Shown here: positions 23,307-32,156 of the stretch, piece after piece | How positions within the stretch are numbered: position 1 is the stretch's first letter | Layout: each line of letters starts with the position of its first letter | Origin: Moorella thermoacetica | Lineage (GTDB): Bacteria; Bacillota; DSM-521; Neomoorellales; Neomoorellaceae | Assembly (NCBI RefSeq): GCF_001267405.1 | Contig: NZ_CP012369.1 | Location: 2,336,402-2,400,401, forward strand | Reading direction: 5' to 3' | Length of the DNA: 64,000 nucleotides | The notes under the pieces: model-generated | Database searches by the model: none | Told to the model about the DNA's origin: nothing | What the model saw: only the letters and a program-made list of their open reading frames with translations | Program-made: the position numbers and the translations under genes

Positions 23307-25562
23307 TTATTTGCTAATGGTTACGGTCTGCGTGGCTTCGTCATAGCCAACGTTGTAATATCCAAAAGCGTTAGCTACGTAACGGGCCGGGAGCATGATG
23401 CGACCATTAACCACTTGGGCGGCTACATCCATGGGGATGCTAACGCTGCCCAGTTTCATTATATTGCTGCCAATGGTAAATTCAACTGACGTACCATCTT
23501 TCAGCAAGATGGCGCTTTGTGTGTCGTTGTTGAAGTAGATGTTCTCAGGATTTACGCCTAAGGCGTTGGCCAAGTAGCGAATAGGCACGAAAGTCCTGCC
23601 GCTGTCAACGTAAGGCGCCACGTCCATTGTGTAATTGACGCCATTCACGTTGTAGTTTTTGTCCCCAATAACGAATTTGACAGTCGCCTGGGTTTCGCTC
23701 GGAGCTGGTGTAATGACTTTAGCAACGGAAGCTTTGGCTATCCATTCATTGTCGGGGAAGAAGCCATCCATACTATTCTCGACCAGGGCTGTACCGCCGA
23801 TCTTAAGTTCCAGGTCGCCCACGGGTACGGTACGGTCCACGGTAAGCTTGATGTTACTGATCTTTATAGTGCTAGCTTTAGCGCTCTGGCTCTTAATCTT
23901 AATCTTAACCATGTTATCATCGCTGTACCGTTGGACAGTATCAATCTCCAGATCGCCATCGCTCACGGTAACCGTCGGGGTCACGTCGAAACGTACACCC
24001 TCAGGAGCTTTTATAACCAGGTAACCGGGATCGGCATCTAATTTCTTAGATGCGCCATCAATTAGCATGTCTGAAGCATCCAGGTCTTTCTGGAAAACTT
24101 CGGCAGCGCTCTCGGTAATCATAAGGTCACCAGCAGCCTGGCCACGTTCGCCGATGATCACACTGGGAGTGCTGGAAGCACTTGCGGTCACCGGGGCCTT
24201 AGCTTCAGCAACTACGACCGTTCCGGTAACACCAGCAGAGCCGCCTACAGTCAACTCGATCTTGCCAGTAAAGTCAGCTGCCGCGGTAACCTTGCCGTCC
24301 TTAAAGACGATTTCAGTGGGTTTATTGCCAGAGGTAGCTTGGGTTATTTTAGCCTTAATTGTACGGCCGCTAGTACCCACCGCTTCAAAGTTGTCGATTG
24401 CAAACGACCCTACGTTCTTGGAATCACCGCTGGAAAACTTCGGGTACTGTTCCCACTTGACGTTTTCAGGCAAGGTCAGCTCAATAGTCCTACCAGCTAC
24501 GAGAGAGCCCGGTAGAGCCTCATCGATGGCAAATTTGCCAATCTCCTGGTCAAACTGCCCAGGCTGAATGCTTTTAACCTCTATGGATTTCAGGGAAGCA
24601 CTATAGTCGCCATAGTTGGCCACAACAACGTCACTGGGGGTAACAGTGGATTCGCCGCCCAAGGTAACAGTTACGTCGCCGTACTTGGCCACACTGGTGT
24701 CAACTTTAATCGTACCACTGACTTCGAGGCGGATTTTGGAAGAGGAATCTTTGGCGTAAGAAAACCCTTTTAGCACCTTCACTTGCAGTTCTCTCTCGTC
24801 TTCGTATACCTTGAAGACGGTAGATATATTAGAATCAGTGATGGTAGTGCCACTACTATCTACCAACTGGCCGCTTACCAGCTTCACGCTGCCACTACCA
24901 TCTTCCCAAGTAAACCCGTTGGGCAGCTTAAATTTAACGGTATTCTTCCCTACAGTGTTGTCCAGGCCGTAGAGGGTATTTTCCTGCACGGTAAAAGTAA
25001 CATCACCGCCGCCGTCACCAATGGCGACAACCTTGTCAACAGACACTTCTACACCGGCGCCTTTAGCCACCGCGGCCACAACGGAACCGTTCTCCAGAAT
25101 GCCGCTCGCGTTGGAAAAGCGGACCTGGACATCGCCGGCGGCAGCGTCTTTTGCGTCGACTGCCAATTTAAGGGTGAGCTCGCTCTTAGCTGTCGCACTC
25201 CCTGCTTTAACCTTTAATTTTGCATATTTATCACCTGGATTATACGTTGCATCAGCAACCGAGACATTACTTCCTATCCCCTCGAAATCTACGCTTTTAA
25301 TGTCGAGTTTCGACCCTTCAGAATCTAAAACCTCGACGATGGCCTCGCCCTCCGCATCGGCCAGGGCCGGGTCGATTTTAATGTAAACTGTCGCCAGATT
25401 TAAATTCTTGGCCTCATCTTTGCCGGGATCAAAGCTCGGGATTGCGGTTATAGTCTGGTACTGGGTATTCGCCAGGGCAGGATGGGCGCCGAAAGGCACC
25501 AAGGTGAAGAGAAACATCACTGCAAGGACAATTGAAAGCCATTTCTGCCTCGTTTTTAACAA
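23307..25562 (-). CDS. Large stalk-domain (copper amine oxidase N-like) surface protein
   Basis: A 751-residue secreted protein. Signal residues about 8-31 end at HPALA. A long beta-rich region follows, with repeated TVTLGGESTV- and ELTVGGSAGV-like strands and many Val/Asp/Ser/Lys residues. The C-terminal 125 residues hold two copper-amine-oxidase-N-like stalk modules (VDSGRTFVPIRYLANALGV, VNGRIMLPARYVANAFGY). It starts at TTG 25562 behind AAGGAGGG. It could be an S-layer-type protein: size, low Cys content and neighbours (SLH protein, TolC-like) fit, but it has no SLH domain itself. Confidence 0.85.
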   Translation of the reverse strand: MLKTRQKWLSIVLAVMFLFTLVPFGAHPALANTQYQTITAIPSFDPGKDEAKNLNLATVYIKIDPALADAEGEAIVEVLDSEGSKLDIKSVDFEGIGSNVSVADATYNPGDKYAKLKVKAGSATAKSELTLKLAVDAKDAAAGDVQVRFSNASGILENGSVVAAVAKGAGVEVSVDKVVAIGDGGGDVTFTVQENTLYGLDNTVGKNTVKFKLPNGFTWEDGSGSVKLVSGQLVDSSGTTITDSNISTVFKVYEDERELQVKVLKGFSYAKDSSSKIRLEVSGTIKVDTSVAKYGDVTVTLGGESTVTPSDVVVANYGDYSASLKSIEVKSIQPGQFDQEIGKFAIDEALPGSLVAGRTIELTLPENVKWEQYPKFSSGDSKNVGSFAIDNFEAVGTSGRTIKAKITQATSGNKPTEIVFKDGKVTAAADFTGKIELTVGGSAGVTGTVVVAEAKAPVTASASSTPSVIIGERGQAAGDLMITESAAEVFQKDLDASDMLIDGASKKLDADPGYLVIKAPEGVRFDVTPTVTVSDGDLEIDTVQRYSDDNMVKIKIKSQSAKASTIKISNIKLTVDRTVPVGDLELKIGGTALVENSMDGFFPDNEWIAKASVAKVITPAPSETQATVKFVIGDKNYNVNGVNYTMDVAPYVDSGRTFVPIRYLANALGVNPENIYFNNDTQSAILLKDGTSVEFTIGSNIMKLGSVSIPMDVAAQVVNGRIMLPARYVANAFGYYNVGYDEATQTVTISK

Positions 25563-25857
25563 CTATCTTCCCTCCTTGAGTTTTCGCCCTGTTCATAGGG
25601 CATTCCATGTATTCCTTTCGGCCCGGGAGGCCTTTTTTACCCGGTACATCCCTCCATCCCTTTGGTTTTGCGAATCATGCTGCGTCTTAATGCTGCGGTT
25701 GCTGCTAGTAATGTAAAAACTACTCAGGAGAGGAATATTCTACGCCGCCCTCCAGTTTTCCTGCTGGGATGGACGGCCTTTCCTCACCCAACCAGTTATT
25801 TAGACACCCTCAGGTGCCGAAAAGTTCCCGGGTCAAAAATTTTTTTCCGGCAATTTT

Positions 25858-26135
25858 GGCGGGAAGGCAGGCCATGAAAGAAAAAGTAAGGCAAATGGCG
25901 GAGGAGAAGCCGCCCGCGGCCGGAGCGTCCCCGAGGTGAGAGGTATGGAGCGCCGCGAGGCAAGGGAGTTCTTCTCACCGTGAACGCCGCCGGCCCGGGG
26001 GAAAAGAAAAAACTCGCCCGGGAGGCGAGATCCTGGAGCATCCGCCTCCCGAAACGTGGCCGACAAGAAGCAGGTAATCATCTGGCTAGAGACGCAATGA
26101 GGGATCGCAAGGTCCTTTATTACTTATTCTTTTAG
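25858..26135 (+). pseudogene. Relic of an ECF sigma/anti-sigma gene pair
   Basis: The DNA matches pieces of the intact pair at 44432-46206. 25858-25980 matches the sigma 3' end, the overlap and the anti-sigma start (MKEKVRQMAEEKP, then the MERREAREFFS region). It then jumps to the anti-sigma 3' end (VNAA and following, down to QVII-LETQ) and a decayed copy of the terminator. About 1 kb in the middle is gone and the frame is lost. The surrounding gap 25563-26193 holds nothing else recognisable; a GGCC-cgggA-GGCC hairpin with T6 lies near 25617-25640. Confidence 0.8.
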
Positions 26136-26193
26136 GAAGGCGTGAAATGTAGGATGACAAGCCCTCTGCATGGGTAAAGTTTCCGGCCAAACG

Positions 26194-26497
26194 CTAGCCT
26201 TCAGGGGTATATGTAAAAATTTCTACAGTACCCCCTCCAGGATCGACCAGCCAGTATTCTTTGACGCCGTGCTTCAGGTAAAGACGGCTTTTGCGTGTAC
26301 GATCTCGCGAATTGTAGATGGGGATATCAGGCGGATAATAAACCTGCGAGCTTCCTAACAACATCCTAGTGTTTAAAACCCGGTGATGGTATCAACAATA
26401 GCTCCCCCTCTACCACCTCATAGCGATTATCATCATCAAGACGAATATAGTCATCATAACTATATTTCTGTTTATCATCGGTGGCAACAATCTCCAT
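26194..26497 (-). pseudogene. Uma2-family (DUF820) protein relic
   Basis: From ATG 26497 the frame reads MEIVATDDKQKYSYDDY, then RYEVVEGELLLIPSPGFKH, the Uma2 start, and meets TAG where a glutamine codon is expected. It continues DVVRKLAGLLS. Further down, in another frame, the family's end reads RLYLKHGVKEYWLVDPGGG, finishing at 26194. The central core is deleted. Uma2 proteins are putative PD-(D/E)XK nucleases; this copy is dead. The next 160 bases to the terminator hold nothing. Confidence 0.8.
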
Positions 26498-26657
26498 TCT
26501 CTTCACCTGCCTTTTATCACCGCCCTGAGATATTTCCGCTTTGAGAATCCATAAACACCTTCCGTAGTTTATTTTACCATAGGTGCTTAAGGAAAAGATA
26601 CTCTACCTTTGGAACTGCACTCTATAAACCTAACCTATTGAATATGCCAGGACCTAC

Positions 26658-26705
26658 TCAAAAAAAGCCGGGGTGGCTGTATTGCGCCACCACCGGTTTT
26701 TATAC
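26658..26705. terminator. Bidirectional terminator after UroD-like gene
   Basis: A GC-rich stem (GCCGGGGTGGC with GCCACCACCGG, one bulged base) is flanked by runs of A on the left and T on the right. It can stop transcription of the minus-strand gene that ends at 26713. Confidence 0.78.
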
Positions 26706-26712
26706 TTTAGCA

Positions 26713-27771
26713 TTACAGCGAAGGTGGCAGATATTTTTTAGTACAGTCAATGAGGACCTGCATTTTCTCCACCGGTGTTTCCGGGGCCATACCGCCTCCG
26801 GTTGAAAGCCATAAACCGCCACCTCTTCCTGCAGTTTCAATTATGGTTTTACACTTTGCTTCAATTTCCTCATTTGTACCCAGCAATAATTCCTGGATAG
26901 GATGAACGTTTCCCATTACACATTTTTTTAAAACCCTTTTGCTCTCGACCAGATCGTGTTTGGGGCCGATATGGCAGACGTTGGCCGGGATATCCCGCAT
27001 TAAATCAAGGAGATGGGGGTAATTATTCTCGTTATGGTATATCCTCAGGGTCGCCTTTTCTACATGGGTAAACACCTCTTTCATATAAGGATGGATAAAT
27101 TCATCAAAAAGCTCTCTTGACAACATACCGGGAATATGATCCCATATGATTACCCTTTTAGGTTCCCCAACTATTTCTATTTGGGCATCAATATAGCTTT
27201 TAATAAAATCAGTTACCTTACGCAGCAGAATATGCACGAGCTGCGGATAATCATACATTGCATAAGAAAATTTATCATACCCGAGTAATAACCCTGAGAT
27301 CTCACCAGGTCCACCGCAGAAAATGTGCCCATCTAAGAATCCCCACTTCTTCCTGGGTTCTTCCGGTAAATGCTTACAGAAATACTTAAGGTAATCTAGC
27401 GTCTGAGAGGTATAATCCGCCTTTTTAGGATCGGGGACTTCCCAATTTTCTACTTCCCTGATATCTTCAAAGGCCCCACCCCTGGACTGAGGAGGGGCAT
27501 CATCCGGAAACTCTAACTCTGCTCCTAAAGCCCCCAGTTCCGCCATCAGACCAAGATCCGGCCAAATTCCGGGAATGGTTAATACATCAGGGAAACGTTC
27601 GTAAAACTTCACCTGGGCTTCCAGCATTTTCGCCGGATCGGCATAGTACTCATTATCCGGTATTTTAGCAAAGGGGGCATAAGTCTGCCCTATAGCCCAT
27701 AATACAACGGGAACATGGGGATTTATGGGTCTGAACATTGCTGTTGCTAAAATCTCATGGTAATTTAACAT
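26713..27771 (-). CDS. UroD/MtaA-fold protein lacking the zinc cysteine motif
   Basis: A 352-residue uroporphyrinogen-decarboxylase-fold protein. The family barrel is recognisable (GPGEISGLLLGYDKFSYAMYDYP, KRVIIWDHIPGMLSRELFDEFIHPYMKEVF). Where zinc-dependent MtaA/CmuA methyltransferases have HxC, this protein has HNE (in RIYHNENNY), and near the C-terminus GLWLSTGGGMAPETP has no cysteine at the expected place. The substrate is unknown; it may be a corrinoid-unrelated or metal-free relative. It follows the MFS transporter gene on the same strand, after a 104-base gap. Confidence 0.85.
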   Translation of the reverse strand: MLNYHEILATAMFRPINPHVPVVLWAIGQTYAPFAKIPDNEYYADPAKMLEAQVKFYERFPDVLTIPGIWPDLGLMAELGALGAELEFPDDAPPQSRGGAFEDIREVENWEVPDPKKADYTSQTLDYLKYFCKHLPEEPRKKWGFLDGHIFCGGPGEISGLLLGYDKFSYAMYDYPQLVHILLRKVTDFIKSYIDAQIEIVGEPKRVIIWDHIPGMLSRELFDEFIHPYMKEVFTHVEKATLRIYHNENNYPHLLDLMRDIPANVCHIGPKHDLVESKRVLKKCVMGNVHPIQELLLGTNEEIEAKCKTIIETAGRGGGLWLSTGGGMAPETPVEKMQVLIDCTKKYLPPSL

Positions 27772-27875
27772 AATTATCCCTCTTGAATTTTTTAAGGTCT
27801 TTTAACAACGTAATAAAACCAAATAATTATAGATCGAGGTGACAATTTTACTATCGGATTCTTGCAAAATGCCAA

Positions 27876-29216
27876 CTAATTAGCCTGACTATATTTTTTA
27901 TCCTTTACAAGGCAGGAAGCAATGAATCCGACGAAAGCAGCACAAGCGATAAAAATCCAAGCATAGGTATAGTCGGGGCCAACCTGGCCTACACGGATTA
28001 GGCGGCTCATAATTAAGGGTGCAAATGCTCCTCCGATATATGCCAGCATGTTTACGAAGCCCATGGCAGTACCGTAAACCTCAGGAGAAAAAACGTCCGC
28101 CGGCCAGGAAAGGAAGGGGCCCCAGGCCATATTAGCAAAGAATCCCGCACAAGAGAGCACAAGCAAAATGACAGCATGACTGACTCCTGAATGCAACTGC
28201 GATAATATGACAATAAAAGGAAGGGTGCCTAAAAAGGAAATAACAATCATGGGTTTTCTTTTTGATTTCATCACTTTATCACTGATAATAGAACTCAAAT
28301 AGGCACCCAATACACCCGCAGCAAAATAAATAGAAGCCCAGAAACCCATCCCTGTTATACTAAACTTAAATACGTCTTTAAGATAGGTTGGCGACCAAGA
28401 TACAACTCCCCAGTACATCATCTGGGAGGCAATATTAACAAAAGCTATCGCCCAAAAGCCACGATAAGTAAGTATATTACGGAGGGGGATCTGTGCCTTT
28501 TTGATAGTTTGGGTAGATACTTCTCTCCTATTAATTTCATCACTGGAGATTACGCCCGAGGAAATCTCATCCTCGTAACTTTCCTTTATTTCTGCTAATG
28601 AAAGATGTTTAACCTGTTCTGGACGGTCTTTAATTAGCCAGATTATTAATGCCAAGGGAACTAAGCCAATAATTGCAACCACTATAAATACGGGACGCCA
28701 GCTGCCAAAAAATGAAGCAAGCTGTGTTGCTACAATAGTAGCCCATGCCGGTGTAAGGATCCAAGCCCAGGAAAGACTGCTTTGAGCCCGTGCTCGCTGC
28801 CGTGATGGGAACCACCGTGAAAGAAGGCGGGCACTAGGTATAAATTCAGTTCCAATAAAAATTCCAAAAAGGGCGTTCCGGATGTACCACTCGTCCCTGG
28901 ATTGTAAGAATGCCATCCAAAAAGTTAGAAGGCTCCAGCCAATCAATGAAAAGATAAGTACTTTCTTAGCGCCGTATTTGTCGCATATAATCCCTGAAAT
29001 GAATTGTGACGGTCCATAAAAAATTAGCATTAAGAAAATACCGTTACCTACATCGGCGTGACTAAGATGAATACTATCCATAATCAGGGGAATAAGGGCT
29101 GTTGTTTTAATCCGATCCAGGTACTGGATGCTATATGCAAAAAATAGAATGCTCGCAATAAGGTACCGGTAACGCCACCATGTAATCAGGCTACTGTTAC
29201 TGTTTTCCTTATTCAT
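27876..29216 (-). CDS. MFS transporter, anion:cation symporter-like
   Basis: A 446-residue, 12-helix MFS protein. It opens YSIQYLDRIKTTALIPLI, with FGSWRPVFIVVAIIGLVPLALIIW later and a central cytosolic loop. The pattern fits the ACS family (hexuronate/phthalate-type organic anion:proton symporters). Its stop codon overlaps nothing, but its ATG overlaps the stop of the upstream MtaA-like gene by four bases, so the two are co-translated. It probably brings in the small organic or methylated substrate handled by the two UroD-fold proteins; that is inference. Confidence 0.88.
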   Translation of the reverse strand: MNKENSNSSLITWWRYRYLIASILFFAYSIQYLDRIKTTALIPLIMDSIHLSHADVGNGIFLMLIFYGPSQFISGIICDKYGAKKVLIFSLIGWSLLTFWMAFLQSRDEWYIRNALFGIFIGTEFIPSARLLSRWFPSRQRARAQSSLSWAWILTPAWATIVATQLASFFGSWRPVFIVVAIIGLVPLALIIWLIKDRPEQVKHLSLAEIKESYEDEISSGVISSDEINRREVSTQTIKKAQIPLRNILTYRGFWAIAFVNIASQMMYWGVVSWSPTYLKDVFKFSITGMGFWASIYFAAGVLGAYLSSIISDKVMKSKRKPMIVISFLGTLPFIVILSQLHSGVSHAVILLVLSCAGFFANMAWGPFLSWPADVFSPEVYGTAMGFVNMLAYIGGAFAPLIMSRLIRVGQVGPDYTYAWIFIACAAFVGFIASCLVKDKKYSQAN

Positions 29217-30262
29217 TGTGTCTCCCCTCCTAGTTTTTTATGAATTTGATATTCTTTTGCGGTTTCAGTAATAGCTAAAATGTTTTCAAGGGGCGTTGTC
29301 AAAGGAATAGCACATTCTGGGCCGACTATTTCCACGCCAGCCTCAATTGCGTATAGAGTCTCTTTTTTAACATCTTCAGGTGTGCCGGCGAGCAATGTTA
29401 CAGGATTATTGATGTTTCCAATTAAAGACATCTTATTTCCAGCCAATTCTTTAGCTAGTTTGGCATCGACTTTAGAATCAAAATGAAAAGCATCAAATCC
29501 GGCTTCTACAATATAAGGAATGAATTTGGTAGTATTCCCACAAATATGCAGGATAATAGGAGCTCCGACTTCCCTAGTCACATACTGATGAACTTTCATA
29601 AGAAAATCCCGATAATATTCTGCGCTTACCAGATCACCAGTAGCGTGGTCCCCCCATAAAATAGCATCTGCACCAGCCTTAATTTGTGCCTTGGCGGAAA
29701 GCAAAGAGGCTTCCAATAATACTTCGAGGTATCTTCTTGCCTTGTCCGGATTTAGAATTGTTTCCATTAAAAAATTTTCCGTTCCTACCAGATGATAGGC
29801 TAGAGACCATGGGCCATATGTCTTGCCGATAATTGCCACCCTATCTCCATACTGACTCCTTAGAATCTTTATGGCATCCAAAACAGTACGCATTGATGGC
29901 TCCTCTAGAAAGCTATCTGGTATAACTATCTGCTCCGGATCAGTAATTGGGTGAGAAGTATTTACAGGCCAACTCATCTTATCTCCCCAATCGACAGGTA
30001 CTCCTAAGGCGGCTGATTCTGTATGGGCACTAAACACTGGCATAATAGTATCAAATCCTAATACCTCGTAACTTGTAGCCGCCAATCTAGCCATTTTTTC
30101 CGCATCTAAATGGGCATCTGGAAAATAAGCACCGGTTCGCTCCATTAATTCTACTGTCACCAAAGATGTGGGATTCGCTACCGGTGTACGATCAACTCTT
30201 CCACCGAAAAGCGCAGATAGGAAGCGCCTTTTCGGTGTCATCCATTCTCGTTGCTTTAACAT
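29213..30262 (-). CDS. MtaA/CmuA-type corrinoid methyltransferase (UroD fold)
   Basis: A protein of about 349 residues. The zinc-type methyltransferase ligands are present: HIC in APIILHICGNTTKF (about residue 240) and a later Cys in GPECAIPLTTP (about 324). These match the HxC...C ligands of MtaA, which moves methyl groups from a corrinoid protein to a thiol such as coenzyme M or, in acetogens, to tetrahydrofolate-linked pathways. ATG 30262 has AGGAGG seven bases upstream; the longer open frame lacks that. No corrinoid-protein gene lies in the window, so the partner is unknown. Confidence 0.85.
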   Translation of the reverse strand: MLKQREWMTPKRRFLSALFGGRVDRTPVANPTSLVTVELMERTGAYFPDAHLDAEKMARLAATSYEVLGFDTIMPVFSAHTESAALGVPVDWGDKMSWPVNTSHPITDPEQIVIPDSFLEEPSMRTVLDAIKILRSQYGDRVAIIGKTYGPWSLAYHLVGTENFLMETILNPDKARRYLEVLLEASLLSAKAQIKAGADAILWGDHATGDLVSAEYYRDFLMKVHQYVTREVGAPIILHICGNTTKFIPYIVEAGFDAFHFDSKVDAKLAKELAGNKMSLIGNINNPVTLLAGTPEDVKKETLYAIEAGVEIVGPECAIPLTTPLENILAITETAKEYQIHKKLGGETQ

Positions 30263-30572
30263 AGGTTTTCCTCCTAATCTAATATTTTTTGTAGGATTTT
30301 CATCTGCTCTCACGGTACGGGTTGGAGCAAGTTATTATGCAGCCCTCATACTCCACCCCCCTTTTTGATTTTTGGATTCAATATAATTATTTCTATATCC
30401 TTTGGTAGTAAAGAAAAAATACTCCGAAAATATCCTGGGCCTTTTGTCAATTTAACAAATCGAGTAGACCCTCTATGTCAATATGTAAGGAGTAAATAAT
30501 ATTACCTAAGCCACACGAGCTTGATAAGCCGCCCTAGCATTCAAGAACTTGGTCGGGTTGTGGTATTTTCGC

Positions 30573-30995
30573 TTAACCTAGATAGATACGCCCGGCCTTG
30601 TTTACCCGGCCGGCATCCGCCTTGATAATTTTAAGGTAATCCTGCATTACCGGGTTCTGGCTGTCTTCCACCAGGGCCACATCATGACCCTGCCTGGCTA
30701 AAAAAGCGCTTATGGCCAGGGCGGTATGGCTGCAGCCCAAACCCGGCTCGGCCCCGGCCACGGCAATAGTCATCACCCCAACCGGGCGCTGCTCTATGAC
30801 TACTTTTTCCTTTACTTGTTCTTCGCCGGTTAAACCAGTCATGATAAGCCACCTGGCGGCCTGGGCGTAAGTAGCCGGGACGCGGGTAAAGGCGTGGGCG
30901 ACTAGAGCACCCCAGTCGGCCTCAACCGGGCCGTCTATTATATCATACACCCCCAACCCCACAAGCCATGCCACCGTCCCCTCGCCCGGCTGCAT
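30573..30995 (-). pseudogene. MinD/CpaE-like ATPase fragment
   Basis: A 140-residue frame whose second half reads MTIAVAGAEPGLGCSHTALAISAFLARQGHDVALVEDS, the start of a P-loop MinD/ParA-like domain. The Walker A has Ser-His where the signature lysine belongs, and the domain ends about 25 residues later. The first half resembles a receiver-like lead domain. The frame is open upstream for about 20 codons to a stop with no good start. I read it as a truncated fragment; a live small protein cannot be excluded. The 310 bases to its left (30263-30572) hold two TTGACA boxes that may be promoters for the MtaA operon but no clear -10. Confidence 0.55.
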
Positions 30996-31140
30996 GCCGG
31001 GCGCCAGCAGGAATATATAGGTCCTGGCTATGCTTGGACCGGTAACCTTTTTCTCTCTTGGCTAAAACTCGAGGCCCCTTCTACTTAATCCTGTCCCACA
31101 CTTTTTATTATAGAACCAAAGATACCTTGCATTAACAGGT

Positions 31141-31500
31141 ATGTTGCTTTACAATATCCTTATGATGAAAAAAGACAATGCCATGATTCAAATCAAAAAA
31201 GGAGCGCTGGAATTCTGCGTGCTGGCGGTCATCGCCTGGGAAGAAAGGTACGGCTACGAGATTGTCAAGGTCCTAAACGAGCATGGCCTGACAACCCCTG
31301 AAGGTACCATTTATCCCCTGCTGGCCAGGTTGAAAAAGGAGGGTCTGGTTACGGCCACCTGGCGCGAGACTGCTCAGGGAAACCCACGCAAATACTATCG
31401 GGTTACCGATAAGGGTAAAACCGCTCTGGACGAATTCAAGCGCAGCTGGTCGGAATTCACGGAAACCGTTAACAGCATTCTAAAGGGAGGCCCGGCTTGA
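31141..31500 (+). CDS. PadR-family transcriptional regulator
   Basis: A 119-residue winged-helix protein. LEFCVLAVIAWEERYGYEIVKVLNEHG leads into TPEGTIYPLLARLKKEGLVTATWRE, the PadR helix-turn-helix. Start is uncertain: ATG 31141, 31162 and 31183 all lack a strong ribosome site, and only the last lies close to the family's usual start. It is followed one base later by the membrane-protein gene, and PadR regulators often control such neighbours. Confidence 0.9.
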   Translation: MLLYNILMMKKDNAMIQIKKGALEFCVLAVIAWEERYGYEIVKVLNEHGLTTPEGTIYPLLARLKKEGLVTATWRETAQGNPRKYYRVTDKGKTALDEFKRSWSEFTETVNSILKGGPA

Positions 31501-31501
31501 A

Positions 31502-31984
31502 ATGGAACCTAAACTTAGGAAAATATTAAACAGGTACCTGGGAGAGATTGAAGCCAGGCTGGAGGGAATATCCTGCGCGGCCAGGAAGGAATTCATCACC
31601 GAAATCCGTTCCCACTTGGTTGAAAAGTGGGAAAGCAGCGGAGAAAAAACCGAAGAAAGCCTGCTCCAGGTAATCAATGATTTTGGCGATCCCCGGGAAA
31701 TCGCGGAAGACTATCTTACCAAGGTTGGCGGTGAGGCAAGGGTGAGAAGAACATATCCTTCCACCTGGCTGGTCCTAACGCTGACTGCCCTTATCTGGCC
31801 CGTTGGTATCATACTTGCCTGGGTTTCACCAGCCTGGAAGTTCAGGGATAAGATTATAGCCACTCTCATACCAATAGTAATATTTCTACTTCTCCTGACA
31901 TCCTCGCTCCCGGCAGTAAGAGAAGTCCATAAACTGACTACACAGGTACAGCTTCAGCCTATTGAAACGGAGGTGCAAAGATAA
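31502..31984 (+). CDS. HAAS/DUF1700-type membrane protein
   Basis: A 160-residue protein: a helical, charged N-terminus (YLGEIEARLEGISCAARKEFITEIRSHLVEKW, then VINDFGDPREIAEDYL) resembling the HAAS domain, followed by two transmembrane segments (about 85-105 and 117-135). HAAS/DUF1700 proteins are commonly found next to PadR regulators. It begins one base after the PadR stop. Its own role is unknown. Confidence 0.83.
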   Translation: MEPKLRKILNRYLGEIEARLEGISCAARKEFITEIRSHLVEKWESSGEKTEESLLQVINDFGDPREIAEDYLTKVGGEARVRRTYPSTWLVLTLTALIWPVGIILAWVSPAWKFRDKIIATLIPIVIFLLLLTSSLPAVREVHKLTTQVQLQPIETEVQR

Positions 31985-32100
31985 TGCATGTGGTTGCAGT
32001 GGGGAATGTTTTTATCTTAACGATCCTAAGAGTTTTGTTCCTTATCTCTCCTCTTATTTCAGCGATTTACCTGGCGGTTACGAAAAAGCCGGGATACTAA
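31984..32100 (+). CDS. Small 38-residue membrane protein
   Basis: ATG 31984 overlaps the TAA of the preceding gene (TAATG), giving a frame of 38 codons. It begins MHVVAVGNVFILTILRVL, continues through a single hydrophobic segment, and ends AVTKKPGY. The tail is positive, so the C-terminus would be inside. The coupled start and fitting hydrophobic pattern argue for a real product. A competing 69-codon frame across the same stretch is out of phase and less likely. Confidence 0.6.
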   Translation: MHVVAVGNVFILTILRVLFLISPLISAIYLAVTKKPGY

Positions 32101-32138
32101 ATGGCGGGAAAAAATTGCTAAATATACAACGAAAAACA

Positions 32139-32156
32139 AGGGCGGTACACCGCCCT
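32139..32156 (+). terminator. Weak hairpin after PadR operon
   Basis: AGGGCGGT and ACCGCCCT form an 8-bp inverted repeat with almost no loop; the following T-run is short (TATAT). It may end the PadR operon. Confidence 0.4.

Noticed and set aside
25563-25860. Possible c-di-GMP riboswitch in the leader of the large stalk gene
   Set aside because: The leader has hairpins (GCCCT/AGGGC, GGCC/GGCC with T6), but I could not fit the conserved core of the GEMM-I or GEMM-II aptamer.
30263-30400. Possible sigma-54 promoter upstream of the MtaA-like gene
   Set aside because: TGGAGT and TGCA are 12 rather than 10 bases apart between the GG and GC; the consensus is not met.
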